Source of the DNA: Oribacterium sp. P6A1
Lineage (GTDB): Bacteria; Bacillota; Clostridia; Lachnospirales; Lachnospiraceae
NCBI RefSeq assembly: GCF_000702885.1
Contig: NZ_JNKO01000008.1
Coordinates: forward strand, 1-64,000
Length of the DNA stretch: 64,000 nucleotides
Reading direction: 5' to 3'
Both the position numbers and the translations under genes were made by a program. Shown here piece by piece: positions 35,174 through 44,463 of this stretch; position 1 is the first letter of the stretch; the number at the start of each line of letters is the position of its first letter. The notes under the pieces are model-generated. The model was given only the letters and a program-made list of their open reading frames with translations, was not told the DNA's origin and made no database searches.

Positions 35174-36289
35174 ATGATTCCGGAAAATATTCATACAAAT
35201 GTGATAAAACCTGTTCCGGGAATCCGTAAATCCGGGCAATTAAAAAAGCATCTGCTCATGGAGATAGAGCAGATGCTTAAAGATAAAAAAAGTACTCTTG
35301 AACCGGAACATAAACTTATGGAACGTTTTGGTGTCAGCCGTCAGACCGTACGTAAGGTTCTTAAGGAACTTACAGATGAAGGTTATCTCCTGTCCCGTCA
35401 GGGAAGCGGAACCTACCTTACAGGTAAATCTCCCGATGACAGGGGGAATGTTGTTGAGATACTTCTGGCAACACCGGATGATTACATTTTCCCGGAATTA
35501 CTGGCTTCTCTTCGTCAAAAACTTGGTGTCCTTGGTTTCAGGGTTTCCCTTACGGATATTAAGGGGGATTTTTATGCGGAACGAAAAATCCTTGAAGGCT
35601 TTCTGAAAAATCCGCCCCGGGCCATCATATCCGAGTGCTTCTCGGCTTTAAAAAATCCAAACCTTGATCTTTATACAAAGCTTAATCAGCGCGGAACTTC
35701 TCTCCTCTTCTTATATGGTATCTATCCTGACTTTCCCGCATGGTCAGTGGTAAAGGACGATAACTATCATGGGGCATATGAACTGGTAAAGAGACTTAAG
35801 GGACGTGGACACAGTTCCTTCGCGGGAATCTTTATCTCTGATACCGTACAGGGACAGGAGCGTCTCTCCGGATATACCGATGCCCTCAGGGATCTCAATA
35901 TGGATTTTTCCAGATCACATATTCTGATGCTGAATAAATCCGATCTTAAAGATCTTTTGGATCCCGCTCTTAAGATAAGACTTCAGAACTTTACTAAAGA
36001 TGTTCTTTATGAAGCTACGGCTCTGGTCTGCTATAACGATGAGATAGCATATCGGCTTCTTCCCATACTGACTAAATATCATATCAATGTTCCCGGGGAT
36101 CTGAGCATCGTAAGCTTCGATGACAGTTTCCTGAGTCTCATCGAACGTATACACATAACATCTCTTGCTCACAAAAAACACAGCTTTACCGATGCTGTAA
36201 CCACGTCCATCACCCGGCTTCTCTCGGATACTGCAGAAACCACAGTCAGCGTGCCATGGGTACTTAGTGAAGGAAACAGCGAGACATAA
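35174..36289 (+). CDS. araR: AraR-type arabinose repressor (GntR-LacI hybrid)
   Basis: This 371-residue regulator has an N-terminal GntR winged helix (about 20-90; the segment MERFGVSRQTVRKVLKEL is the recognition region, with SRQGSGTYL forming the wing) and a C-terminal LacI-type sugar-binding domain (about 97-365). This domain order defines AraR, which releases DNA on binding L-arabinose. It is divergent from the arabinose operon, with an AraR-like box between them. GGGAGG lies before the ATG. A second, more distant member of the type is encoded at 40782. Confidence 0.88.
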   Translation: MIPENIHTNVIKPVPGIRKSGQLKKHLLMEIEQMLKDKKSTLEPEHKLMERFGVSRQTVRKVLKELTDEGYLLSRQGSGTYLTGKSPDDRGNVVEILLATPDDYIFPELLASLRQKLGVLGFRVSLTDIKGDFYAERKILEGFLKNPPRAIISECFSALKNPNLDLYTKLNQRGTSLLFLYGIYPDFPAWSVVKDDNYHGAYELVKRLKGRGHSSFAGIFISDTVQGQERLSGYTDALRDLNMDFSRSHILMLNKSDLKDLLDPALKIRLQNFTKDVLYEATALVCYNDEIAYRLLPILTKYHINVPGDLSIVSFDDSFLSLIERIHITSLAHKKHSFTDAVTTSITRLLSDTAETTVSVPWVLSEGNSET

Positions 36290-36446
36290 GTTTCGTGGCA
36301 GGTCCACAGGACCTGGCATATAGCCCCAGCCTTCGCGTAGCGAATTTCCATGGCTGGGGTTCCCAGCGAAGCGACTTTCAATGGGCTGGTGTTCCCAGAG
36401 AGCGATCTGCACGGAAAGATTCGATGTCAATTAATGATATCTCAGG
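36290..36446. repeat. Composite structured intergenic element including repeat A, copy 4
   Basis: This convergent gap holds, in order, a 7-bp hairpin (36299-36305 with 36309-36315), a larger nested hairpin (CCCCAGCC 36324-36331 with GGCTGGGG 36352-36359, inner TTCGC/GCGAA), two near-identical direct repeats GGCTGGKGTTCCCAG (36352-36366 and 36384-36398), and a copy of repeat A (36399-36446, with AGATTCGATGTC and CTCAGG). The copy ends inside the stop codon of the response-regulator gene. No T-run follows the hairpins, so it is not a simple terminator. Confidence 0.6.
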
Positions 36447-38040
36447 AAATCTTCGTTCTGTACTCCTTAGGAGACATGCCCTGGGTCTTGCGAAACACAA
36501 AGCTGAAATAGTGTGCATCCTTGTATCCTATAGCCTGGGCCACCTCAGCAGTGTGAAGCTTTCTGGTACTTAAAAGTTCCTTTGCCTTATTCATGCGGAG
36601 CTCTGTAAGATACTCTGTAAAGGTCTTTCCCATTTCCTGAGAGAACATGGAGCTGAAATATGTACCGGATACCCCTGCCACCGTGGCTACGGAATTCAGC
36701 GAGATATCTTCCTCGGTATAGTGCTGCTCGATATATGGCAATGCCTCCTTAACCACAGTATGACCTTTACTTTCAGATTCCTGATCCCTGAGGGAAAAGG
36801 CCAGTCTCAGCATACTTATGACATAATCCGGTATTTTTTCGCTGTTTCCCTCCAGCTCATGGATATCAAAGGGCAGCTTCTCCAAAAATTCCTTTTGATC
36901 CATACCATAGTCTTCCACAAAGCGTATGACGGTAAATCTTATGTTCAGGATCAGATAGCTTCTGAATATCTTGGACTTAAGCACATCCTTCAGGCTTTCA
37001 AGATATCCATTCACAAATTCAGTTACATCACTTACATCCCCGTTTTTCAGAAATCCGGTAATGATGGAGGGATCAACACTTTCAGCATTGACGCCATCTA
37101 TACTTCTCTTCTCGTCTGAAACAGTAAGACTTGCGTCCTCCGGGCGGAGGATATTCCTTTCCGGCCGCCAGAAACGTTCCGCAAAGCGGTGATTTGTCTT
37201 TTCAAAACATTCCGTCAGCTGACTGAAACGGTCCACAGGTTCCCCTGCCGCTACATACCACTGCATAGGACATCGGGTGTCCGAAGCGATTCTTTCTATT
37301 TCCTCAATGCCTCTTGCCGTAAAATCTCTGACAACATCCTTTTCTCCCCGTACTATTACACAATAGGAACTCAGGCTCCATTTAGAAAGAATGTATTCGG
37401 GAAATCTAAGAAAAAAAGCCAGGATATCGTTCTGCCTTATACGGAACTCATCACTTTCGTTCTTTTTCTTGTCGTTCACACTGAACAAAAGGATGTTGTA
37501 ACAGGCTGAGTTCACATTGAAGCTTAGTCTTTGGGCTTCCTCATAAATCTTTTCAACACTAAGTCTTCTGCCGAAAAGAGCCTCCAGAAAACTACGTCTC
37601 TGGTACTGCTCATACTCCCGGGATTCAAGACGGTATTTTTCCTGATAGTTCTTCTGCTCTCTTTCATTATCGATTTTCTGTTTAACCTCATCGAGAGCTT
37701 TTTTAATGGTTCTTCTGGTAATAGGCTTACTGAGGTACTGGTCCACACCTTCCTGTATGGCACGTCTCGCATACTCAAAATCATCGAAGCCGCTCATGAT
37801 GATCATTTTCATTTTGGGAAATTCCTGTCCCACTATATGACAAAGAGTCAGACCATCCATAAAGGGCATACGTATATCTGTAATAAGCACATCCGGTTCA
37901 GTCTTACGGATCATGGGCAGAGCCATCTCTCCGTCGGAAGCTTCACCGGTAAACTGAAATCCGTATTCCTCCCAGGGGATATTGTCCCGAAGTGCCTCAC
38001 GCACTGTAACTTCATCCTCTACCAAGAAAACTTTTAACAT
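36442..38040 (-). CDS. AraC-type response regulator (YesN family)
   Basis: This 532-residue protein has a receiver domain (1-125; phospho-acceptor Asp in DVLITDIRMPFMDG, Lys in YLSKPI), a long middle region (about 140-420) of the kind found in YesN proteins, and a C-terminal AraC double helix-turn-helix (about 430-530, ending GMSPKEYR). It should be phosphorylated by the histidine kinase at 39109 and switch on sugar genes. It is the third gene of a kinase, binding protein, regulator set. The arabinose operon next door is the natural target, an inference from location. Confidence 0.93.
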   Translation of the reverse strand: MLKVFLVEDEVTVREALRDNIPWEEYGFQFTGEASDGEMALPMIRKTEPDVLITDIRMPFMDGLTLCHIVGQEFPKMKMIIMSGFDDFEYARRAIQEGVDQYLSKPITRRTIKKALDEVKQKIDNEREQKNYQEKYRLESREYEQYQRRSFLEALFGRRLSVEKIYEEAQRLSFNVNSACYNILLFSVNDKKKNESDEFRIRQNDILAFFLRFPEYILSKWSLSSYCVIVRGEKDVVRDFTARGIEEIERIASDTRCPMQWYVAAGEPVDRFSQLTECFEKTNHRFAERFWRPERNILRPEDASLTVSDEKRSIDGVNAESVDPSIITGFLKNGDVSDVTEFVNGYLESLKDVLKSKIFRSYLILNIRFTVIRFVEDYGMDQKEFLEKLPFDIHELEGNSEKIPDYVISMLRLAFSLRDQESESKGHTVVKEALPYIEQHYTEEDISLNSVATVAGVSGTYFSSMFSQEMGKTFTEYLTELRMNKAKELLSTRKLHTAEVAQAIGYKDAHYFSFVFRKTQGMSPKEYRTKIS

Positions 38041-38059
38041 ACTTTATCTCCTGTCGTAA

Positions 38060-39103
38060 TCAATAGCTTCGGTCGTCAACATAATCGGAAGCATTCAAAA
38101 GTGTAAATACCTTTTCCTCCATGTAGTAGGCTTTCTCCACCTGATTTCCCATTTCCAGCTCATGGATCACCTCTGAAAGTTTAGGACCGCTTGCGGGATT
38201 GCACTCCACATCCACATCTATGATACCCTTAGTCACCAGTTCCAGTCCCTGACGGCTTGCATCAAAGGAAATGATGATGGGTTTTTTCGGACTGTAGAGA
38301 TCTATTCCTGCATTTTTCATGGCCTGGAGAGCACCTATGGCCATATCATCGTTCTGACATACCACAACATCGATGTTATCGTATTTTTCCAGAAAGCCCG
38401 CCATGATCTCCTGGCCCTTTGCTGTAGTGAAATCCCCGTCCTCTCTGTCAAGCAGTACCCAGTTCTGATGTTTATCACAGATGGTGTCAAAGCCAATGCT
38501 TCTGCCTATCTGACTAGAGGATCCCCGGGTACCCAGAAGCTCCACTATGTTTATCTTGTCATGGCTTCTGCCGCGATCTTCCAGTACCTTTGCAAGTCCT
38601 TCCCCGGCATTTTCCCCCTCCTGCCGCATGTTTTCTCCTATCCATGTGGTATATAGTGATGAATCTGAAGATACCTGTCTGTCCACAATGATGACGGGAA
38701 TCCCTGCATCTTTTGCCTCTTTCAGCACCGTATCCCAACCATCTTCTGTCACGGGACAAAAGGCAATGTAATTCACCTGCTGGGATATAAAACCGCGTAT
38801 GGCTTTTATCTGATTTTCCTGTTTCTGACGTGCATTATTGAACTGAAGGAAAAAACCGTTCTCTACTTTCAGGGAATCCTTTATGCTGACGCTGTTGGCC
38901 CGCCGCCATTTGGATTCTGACCCCAGCTGCGAAAATCCTACACGGATAAGATTCTCTCCGGTTTCTGTTTCATAGGGCTTTTCATTTTTTGTTGTTTCAT
39001 CCACGTTAAAAGGTGAACAGGAAGAAACTGATGCAGAGAATAGTGCCACCAGTAATGTAAGCATTATTTTTTTCGTAATTCTATATTTAGTCATATCAAA
39101 CAT
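38060..39103 (-). CDS. Sugar-binding lipoprotein linked to a histidine kinase (sensory paralogue)
   Basis: This 347-residue exported protein has a lipobox-like end (VSSC near residue 29) and a type I periplasmic-binding domain (about 45-335). It is clearly a paralogue of the transport lipoprotein at 33629: shared segments include GFSQLGSESKWR versus GFAQVGHESDWR, EDGWDTVLKEAKDAGIPVI, GSSSQIGRSIGFD and VVVCQNDDMAIGA. It lacks the long Ala/Thr linker and has no transporter genes of its own. Placed between the kinase and regulator genes, it probably binds the sugar and presents it to the kinase sensor domain. Translation start 5 bases after the kinase stop. Confidence 0.9.
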   Translation of the reverse strand: MFDMTKYRITKKIMLTLLVALFSASVSSCSPFNVDETTKNEKPYETETGENLIRVGFSQLGSESKWRRANSVSIKDSLKVENGFFLQFNNARQKQENQIKAIRGFISQQVNYIAFCPVTEDGWDTVLKEAKDAGIPVIIVDRQVSSDSSLYTTWIGENMRQEGENAGEGLAKVLEDRGRSHDKINIVELLGTRGSSSQIGRSIGFDTICDKHQNWVLLDREDGDFTTAKGQEIMAGFLEKYDNIDVVVCQNDDMAIGALQAMKNAGIDLYSPKKPIIISFDASRQGLELVTKGIIDVDVECNPASGPKLSEVIHELEMGNQVEKAYYMEEKVFTLLNASDYVDDRSY

Positions 39104-39108
39104 CTTTA

Positions 39109-40557
39109 TTATTTTTTAGCAGACTCTTTCGGAATCCTTACTGTGACCATGGTTCCGCTGCCGGGATTCGAATCCAGGGTAAGACCGTATTCCGGGCCGA
39201 AGTTCATACGTATACGTTCATTTACATTGGCCATGCCAAAGCCGGAATCCGTATCCTTGCAGGGCTTTGTAATGGCAATTCTCAGTTTTTCAAGGGTCTC
39301 CCTGTCCATACCGATACCATCATCTGAAACAGTAAAGAGGATATCATTATCCCGCAGACGTCCGGTGATACGTATGATTCCCCGGTCACGCTTGTTTTTG
39401 ATACCGTGGTAAAGTGCATTTTCCACCAGCGGCTGAAGAGTCATCTTAAGAATACGATACTCATAAAGCGCCGTATCCATATTTATCTCGTACTCAAGGA
39501 TATCATGGTATCTGAACTTCTGAATCTCAAGATAGCTTCTGATGTGCTGTTCCTCTTCATGGATACTTATGTATTCATGACCATGGCTTAAAACCAGACG
39601 GAAAAAGTTGCTGAGGGACACCAGCATATCCTCGGCTTCATCAAGCTTACGGCCTTCGATAAGCCATATAATAGTATCCATGGTGTTATAGAGAAAATGG
39701 GGATTTATCTGTTCCTGCAACAGACGAAGCTCTGCATGACGCATCTTCTTTTCATCATCACGGATCTTTTGCATCATTTTTTCAAGACTTAATGCCATAT
39801 CATTGATACGTTCACCCAGCACCGCGATTTCATCTCCTGCGGCACAGTCGGCTCTTGCCTGAAGGTTTCCATGAGAAATCTCCTGGGCCACCTGTCCGAG
39901 ATCTGCTATGGGCACAGTGATGCTTCGTGATATATGAATTACTATTAACAAAGAAACGCCTACTATAAAGAATAAAAGCAGGGCTACAAAGACCACAAAA
40001 TAACGAACCCGCACACGTAATTCTGTTTTCATCTGTTCCATGATGCGGGTCTGATAATACAGATAGTACTGAATGTCATCCTGAATCAATTCGGTCAGGA
40101 TGTAGACATTGTCATTTAACATATGAATATTCGCATCGTAATGACTTCCATCTGACAGGTTTCTTTCAATGTCTCCGATACGAAGTTCCAATGTGCTGAC
40201 ATTTCTTAAGAGATTGTTTAACCAGTTACGGCTTTCAATGTCCTGGGTTTTTTCCTCCAGCGCAGAAAAGCTTTCCTTAATTTCCCTAAGGGATTCATAG
40301 GGATCACTGAGCTCAGGATCATCACCTATTACTTCAAATGAAGCTCCACTGACTACAATCTTATAAAGATTCTCATCAACTGCTTCTTTAAACTTAAGGT
40401 TATACTGATTGGCTACTGCCATGTTGCTTACGATTGCATCATAGTCATTGCTATAGCTTCGCAATGCAAATATCAGGTATTCGGCCACAAGAACCAATGG
40501 AATCATGGAGACCGAAGCCAAAAGAGCCAGTCTCTTACGAAGCGACAAATTATCCAA
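39109..40557 (-). CDS. Sensor histidine kinase (YesM/LytS type)
   Basis: This kinase of about 482 residues has two membrane segments (about 10-32 and 190-212) flanking a mostly helical extracellular domain, then HAMP (about 212-265), a His_kinase domain (phospho-acceptor His in INPHFLYNTMD) and a GHKL ATPase (NALYHGIK, DDGIGM, GFGMANVNERI). The TTG at 40557 is preferred because AGGTGG lies 8 bases before it; a GTG at 40569 is only 2 bases after that site. Forms a three-gene unit with a binding-protein paralogue and an AraC-type regulator. The fixed gene order suggests ligand-bound lipoprotein as the stimulus. Confidence 0.92.
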   Translation of the reverse strand: MDNLSLRKRLALLASVSMIPLVLVAEYLIFALRSYSNDYDAIVSNMAVANQYNLKFKEAVDENLYKIVVSGASFEVIGDDPELSDPYESLREIKESFSALEEKTQDIESRNWLNNLLRNVSTLELRIGDIERNLSDGSHYDANIHMLNDNVYILTELIQDDIQYYLYYQTRIMEQMKTELRVRVRYFVVFVALLLFFIVGVSLLIVIHISRSITVPIADLGQVAQEISHGNLQARADCAAGDEIAVLGERINDMALSLEKMMQKIRDDEKKMRHAELRLLQEQINPHFLYNTMDTIIWLIEGRKLDEAEDMLVSLSNFFRLVLSHGHEYISIHEEEQHIRSYLEIQKFRYHDILEYEINMDTALYEYRILKMTLQPLVENALYHGIKNKRDRGIIRITGRLRDNDILFTVSDDGIGMDRETLEKLRIAITKPCKDTDSGFGMANVNERIRMNFGPEYGLTLDSNPGSGTMVTVRIPKESAKK

Positions 40558-40625
40558 GACTTTAACCACCTTTGTGCAAAATGTACATAATTTCGCAAAG
40601 ATGAGCTAATTTTAGCATAAATGAC

Positions 40626-40654
40626 AAAAAAAAGACAGGCAAAAGCCCGCCTGT
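40626..40654 (-). terminator. Terminator before the histidine kinase operon
   Basis: On the minus strand ACAGGC and GCCTGT (40635-40640 and 40649-40654) pair around an 8-base loop, followed by TCTTTTTTTT. With the hairpin at 40709 it isolates the kinase operon from the transporter operon, or it may act as an attenuator in the kinase leader. Confidence 0.8.
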
Positions 40655-40708
40655 ACCCAACGAAAAATGTATGATTGTAAATATTTCAGTCAGGTATAAA
40701 ATTTGCGA

Positions 40709-40750
40709 AGAGCCGGAGGGCATCCATATAAAAAGATGCCCTCCGGCTCT
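40709..40750 (-). terminator. Terminator of the second sugar-transporter operon
   Basis: A perfect 16-bp G+C-rich stem (40709-40724 and 40735-40750) with a 10-base loop lies 31 bases after the stop of the regulator gene at 40782. On the minus strand AAATTTT follows. Confidence 0.88.
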
Positions 40751-40781
40751 GACTAAAACTAAACCTATCCTGAATGAATCG

Positions 40782-41903
40782 TCACCTTATATCTTTCACA
40801 GAATTGCCTGAATTAAAAGCTACGGGAAAACGGTATGCATAATTATGATGAGTCCAATCACGATCATTCATCATGCGCAGAAGATTATTGGCAGCCATTT
40901 TTCCCAGTTCAAATTTCGGATGGACTACGGATAAGATATTTATCTCTCCTGTTTCCTGCATTTTCGCATCATCAAAGGAAACCAGCGAAATATCCTCAGG
41001 AACCTTCACACCACGTTCTGTCAGAAAATCCATATACCGATAGGCGATTTCATCATTGTACATAATAAGAGCTGTACACTCTTTTGTCCTTCGATAAAAC
41101 TCCATCAGGCTTTTTTTGCTGAATTTTTCCTCCATATCCTTTGTGGTATACCACCGTACCCAGTCATCGTCAAAACGAAGGCCGAAATCCGAAAGGCACT
41201 CCGTAAATCCGCGATACCGCTCCATACCCTGCATATCATCGGACTTCATCATAGCACCGATCTTTCTGTGTCCGTTTGCTGCCAGATACTTAGTCAGCTC
41301 ATAACTGCTTTTTGAGTCAGACATCTCGACGCTGTCAAAAGAGATGTTTGAATAATGATTATGAATAAAAATGGTGGGAATATTCTTTCTTCTGATTTCC
41401 TTATACAAACGAAGATTGGGATTGGGAAAACTTGTACGTGTACCTTCAATGATAAGCCCCGATACACCTGCCTTCAAAAAATTCTCAAGGTACATGGTTT
41501 CCTCATTCAAACGATTTCTCGTAATTGCAACATCGATTTGAAAACCCTGTTCCTTCATAACCGATTCTATGCCTGCATAAACTTCCGGGAATAAATAATC
41601 GGCAAAATAGCTGAGTATCAAACCTATATGCGGCTTATTATCACCATCATCTCCCGTCAATGTCTCGTATGAGACGTAGGTTCCGCTGCCCCGGACTCTT
41701 TTAATCAGTCCTTCCTGCTCCATTTTTTCAAGGGCCGCACGTACCGTTTGTCTGGAATATCCAAACTTTTTTTCCAGTACATGTTCAGACATAAACTTGT
41801 CGCCGTCCTTCAGCACACCACTCATGATCAGTGTACGGCCCCATTTATACAGTTTCTGGTATTTTAAACTTTCATTTATATGTTTGTGGATTTCCTTTGC
41901 CAT
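40782..41903 (-). CDS. GntR-LacI (AraR-type) sugar repressor
   Basis: This 373-residue protein has the AraR domain order: GntR winged helix (about 10-80, EKKFGYSRQTVRAALEKMEQEG, wing RGSGTYVS) and LacI-type ligand domain (about 88-370). It is the last gene of the second CUT2 operon and probably its local regulator. The ATG at 41903 is preferred over 41936 because the latter has no ribosome site; GAGTGAG is present before 41903. Its likely operators are the CAATACAA/TTGTATTG repeats upstream of the operon. The sugar it senses is not known. Confidence 0.88.
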   Translation of the reverse strand: MAKEIHKHINESLKYQKLYKWGRTLIMSGVLKDGDKFMSEHVLEKKFGYSRQTVRAALEKMEQEGLIKRVRGSGTYVSYETLTGDDGDNKPHIGLILSYFADYLFPEVYAGIESVMKEQGFQIDVAITRNRLNEETMYLENFLKAGVSGLIIEGTRTSFPNPNLRLYKEIRRKNIPTIFIHNHYSNISFDSVEMSDSKSSYELTKYLAANGHRKIGAMMKSDDMQGMERYRGFTECLSDFGLRFDDDWVRWYTTKDMEEKFSKKSLMEFYRRTKECTALIMYNDEIAYRYMDFLTERGVKVPEDISLVSFDDAKMQETGEINILSVVHPKFELGKMAANNLLRMMNDRDWTHHNYAYRFPVAFNSGNSVKDIR

Positions 41904-41962
41904 ATCACTCACTCTTTTTTGTCGGGCAAGAGGCATTTACATGCGATTTCCATCATAACAGC

Positions 41963-42940
41963 TTACTTGATAACCTGTAATGACTTCCGGTCAGCAAATA
42001 CAGCTACAAATACCAGGAATACTATTCCCTGAATAAGCTGCATCATCTGTGTGGAAAATCCCATCATGGTCAATCCACTGTTCAGTACTATATACAAAAG
42101 TGAACCTACGATGATATTTTCAAAACGTACTTTGGCACCGCCGGAAATCGGCATACCTCCCAGCACCAGCGCAATCAGTATCTGTGTCTCAAGCTGACTT
42201 CCCCCGGATGACGTAACCGATCCAACTTTGATTACATTGATGAATGCAGCAAAACCCGTAATGGCTCCGGAAAGTACATAAACAAAGAACTTCATCTTAT
42301 CCGTACGGATACCGGAAAACATAGCGGCTTTTTCTCCTGCACCTATTGCCTTAAGATAGGTTCCGAATTTTGTGAATCTGAAAAGCACGAAACCAACAAC
42401 AAGTATAAGTAATGTGAGAGCCACTTTCAATCCTGTGCTGTCATAGTTTATGAGAGCCGCAGATCCGGCAACCGGAGCATTGGTTGTCAAATACTTTATA
42501 AATCCACGGAACAGAAACATGGTACATATGGTAACGATAAATGATTTGATCTTACGGTATACATAGAAGTAGCCGTTAAATGCACCTATCAGGGCACCTG
42601 TCAGAATTCCGCATACTATGCTTAAGGGAATGTTGATTTTAGATACCATACACACCACTATGGATGCAATTCCAAGTATGGATCCCTGTGAAAAATCAAG
42701 GCCTCCCATAGTCATGATGAAAAACACACCTGTGGTGGCGATCATTGTCACATAGATCTGTGAAAGAACCAGAGACATGTTTTTGATCATCCTGAAATTT
42801 GTAAGTATATTAAAAATCAAAAACACTATGATGAGACCAACGATGGGAAGAAATGTCTTGACCATGGACATTATGGAAATGTCTTTCTTTAACTTTCCTT
42901 CTTTAGCTGTTGTCATCTCAGTTTTACCTACTGCAACCAT
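41963..42940 (-). CDS. CUT2 sugar ABC transporter permease, second system (B)
   Basis: This 325-residue RbsC-type membrane protein has 8-9 helices and the MGGLDFSQGS contact motif. It is one half of the permease pair of the transporter encoded at 41.9-46.7 kb. It follows the ATPase by 9 bases, with GGAGGG before its ATG. Cargo unknown. Confidence 0.92.
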   Translation of the reverse strand: MVAVGKTEMTTAKEGKLKKDISIMSMVKTFLPIVGLIIVFLIFNILTNFRMIKNMSLVLSQIYVTMIATTGVFFIMTMGGLDFSQGSILGIASIVVCMVSKINIPLSIVCGILTGALIGAFNGYFYVYRKIKSFIVTICTMFLFRGFIKYLTTNAPVAGSAALINYDSTGLKVALTLLILVVGFVLFRFTKFGTYLKAIGAGEKAAMFSGIRTDKMKFFVYVLSGAITGFAAFINVIKVGSVTSSGGSQLETQILIALVLGGMPISGGAKVRFENIIVGSLLYIVLNSGLTMMGFSTQMMQLIQGIVFLVFVAVFADRKSLQVIK

Positions 42941-42949
42941 AATCCCTCC

Positions 42950-44449
42950 TTAAACCATCATTGTGATCAGATTGTTTTCATCAAGAGTTTCATGTCTTTC
43001 AATCTCTCCGCTGATCATTCCATCCTTCATAATGATGATACGATCACACATTCCGATGAGTTCCATCAGCTCTTCAGATATCATGATGATAGACTTCCCT
43101 GCCTTTCTCATTCTGTCCATAAGCTGATATATATCCTGCTTTACCTTTATGTCGATACCTCTTGTGGGACTGTCCAGAACAACTATATCTGAGTCCTTTC
43201 CGATCCATCTGGCAAGAACAACCTTTTGTTTGTTTCCGCCGGAGAGATCTGATACAAACTGATCAACATTTACCATCTTTACAGACATTTCCTTCGCGAA
43301 TTTATCCGCAAAGTCCCGGAGTTTTTTATCACTCAGCATATGTCTCTTATCTGAAAGCTCATCCAGTGAAGGGAGGCAGATATTATCCATGATACTTTGA
43401 TTCAGTACGACAGATTCATTGTCCCTGTCCTTTGATGTATATGCGATACTGTTCTGTATAGCTGTGGGGATATCATTGATTTCTGTTCCATCCTGCAGTG
43501 TAACTGAACCCTTCCTGTCATAGGACGCACCGAAAATGGCCTTTCCGACTTCATGCATGCCTGATTCGGATAATCCGCCGAATCCCAGAATCTCACCTTT
43601 ATGAAGTTCAAAATCAAGGTTACTGATAAGTCCGGGAACCGAAACATCCTTAACCGAAAGAACGACTTCCGGAGATACGACGCTGCCGTAATCAGATCGA
43701 TAGTAGTCTCCTGTCACTTCACGTCCTACCATGAGACGCTTCAGGTCCTCTTCCGTGACATCTTCACTTTTTACAGTGTCAATGTAAACTCCGTCACGTA
43801 ATATGGTTATGGTATCAGAGTGCTCCAGTACTTCCTGAAGATCGTGGGATATGAAAATGATAGTATTTCCTTTTGCCCTTATCCTGTCCATCACCTTGTA
43901 AAGCTCATTTCTTCCTTCCTGGGAAAGAGCCGTCGTTGTTTCATCCACCACCACGATCTTAGGGTCAAAATAGGTTGCCTTTACAATCTCAACAAGCTTA
44001 CGGTCTTCGAAATTGTAATCATCTATCATTCGCTGTGCTTTGATACGGTCAAAGCCATAGTTATGAAGAAGCTCATTGGCCTCTCTGATCATCTGCTTTG
44101 TATTTTTGATTCCATACTTCACAAAGCGGTCTTCATGTCCCAGAAATATGTTTTCGGCTACAGTAAGACCGGATAATGTTCCAAGCTCCTGCACTATGAT
44201 GGAAACTCCGTGATCATTGGCATCAACCTGATTCTTTGGATGTATCTCCTCCCCATCCAGTACAAAGGTACCGCTGTCGATACTGTAAATACCGGTCAGC
44301 ATATTGGTCAGTGTGGATTTTCCGGATCCGTTTTCCCCGATAAGCGCGTGAACTTCTCCTTTATTGACGGAAAATGAAACATCTTTGACTGCCTTCGTAA
44401 TACCGAAGGACTTACAGAGATTTTTTACCTGTAAACGAATTTCACTCAT
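42950..44449 (-). CDS. CUT2 sugar ABC transporter ATP-binding protein, second system
   Basis: This 499-residue double-ABC protein has a first domain with Walker A GENGSGKST and Walker B VVVDETT, where the usual DEPT is changed. Its second domain has a degenerate Walker A region (GGLSESG) but an intact signature LSGGNKQK and VVLDSPTRGID, where the Walker B glutamate position reads Ser. Such asymmetry is common in CUT2 ATPases, though the two Walker B changes are unusual. The ATG at 44449 has AAGGAG at 7 bases; an upstream GTG at 44467 would overlap the preceding gene. Confidence 0.92.
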   Translation of the reverse strand: MSEIRLQVKNLCKSFGITKAVKDVSFSVNKGEVHALIGENGSGKSTLTNMLTGIYSIDSGTFVLDGEEIHPKNQVDANDHGVSIIVQELGTLSGLTVAENIFLGHEDRFVKYGIKNTKQMIREANELLHNYGFDRIKAQRMIDDYNFEDRKLVEIVKATYFDPKIVVVDETTTALSQEGRNELYKVMDRIRAKGNTIIFISHDLQEVLEHSDTITILRDGVYIDTVKSEDVTEEDLKRLMVGREVTGDYYRSDYGSVVSPEVVLSVKDVSVPGLISNLDFELHKGEILGFGGLSESGMHEVGKAIFGASYDRKGSVTLQDGTEINDIPTAIQNSIAYTSKDRDNESVVLNQSIMDNICLPSLDELSDKRHMLSDKKLRDFADKFAKEMSVKMVNVDQFVSDLSGGNKQKVVLARWIGKDSDIVVLDSPTRGIDIKVKQDIYQLMDRMRKAGKSIIMISEELMELIGMCDRIIIMKDGMISGEIERHETLDENNLITMMV

Positions 44450-44463
44450 TGCTTTCTCCTTCG

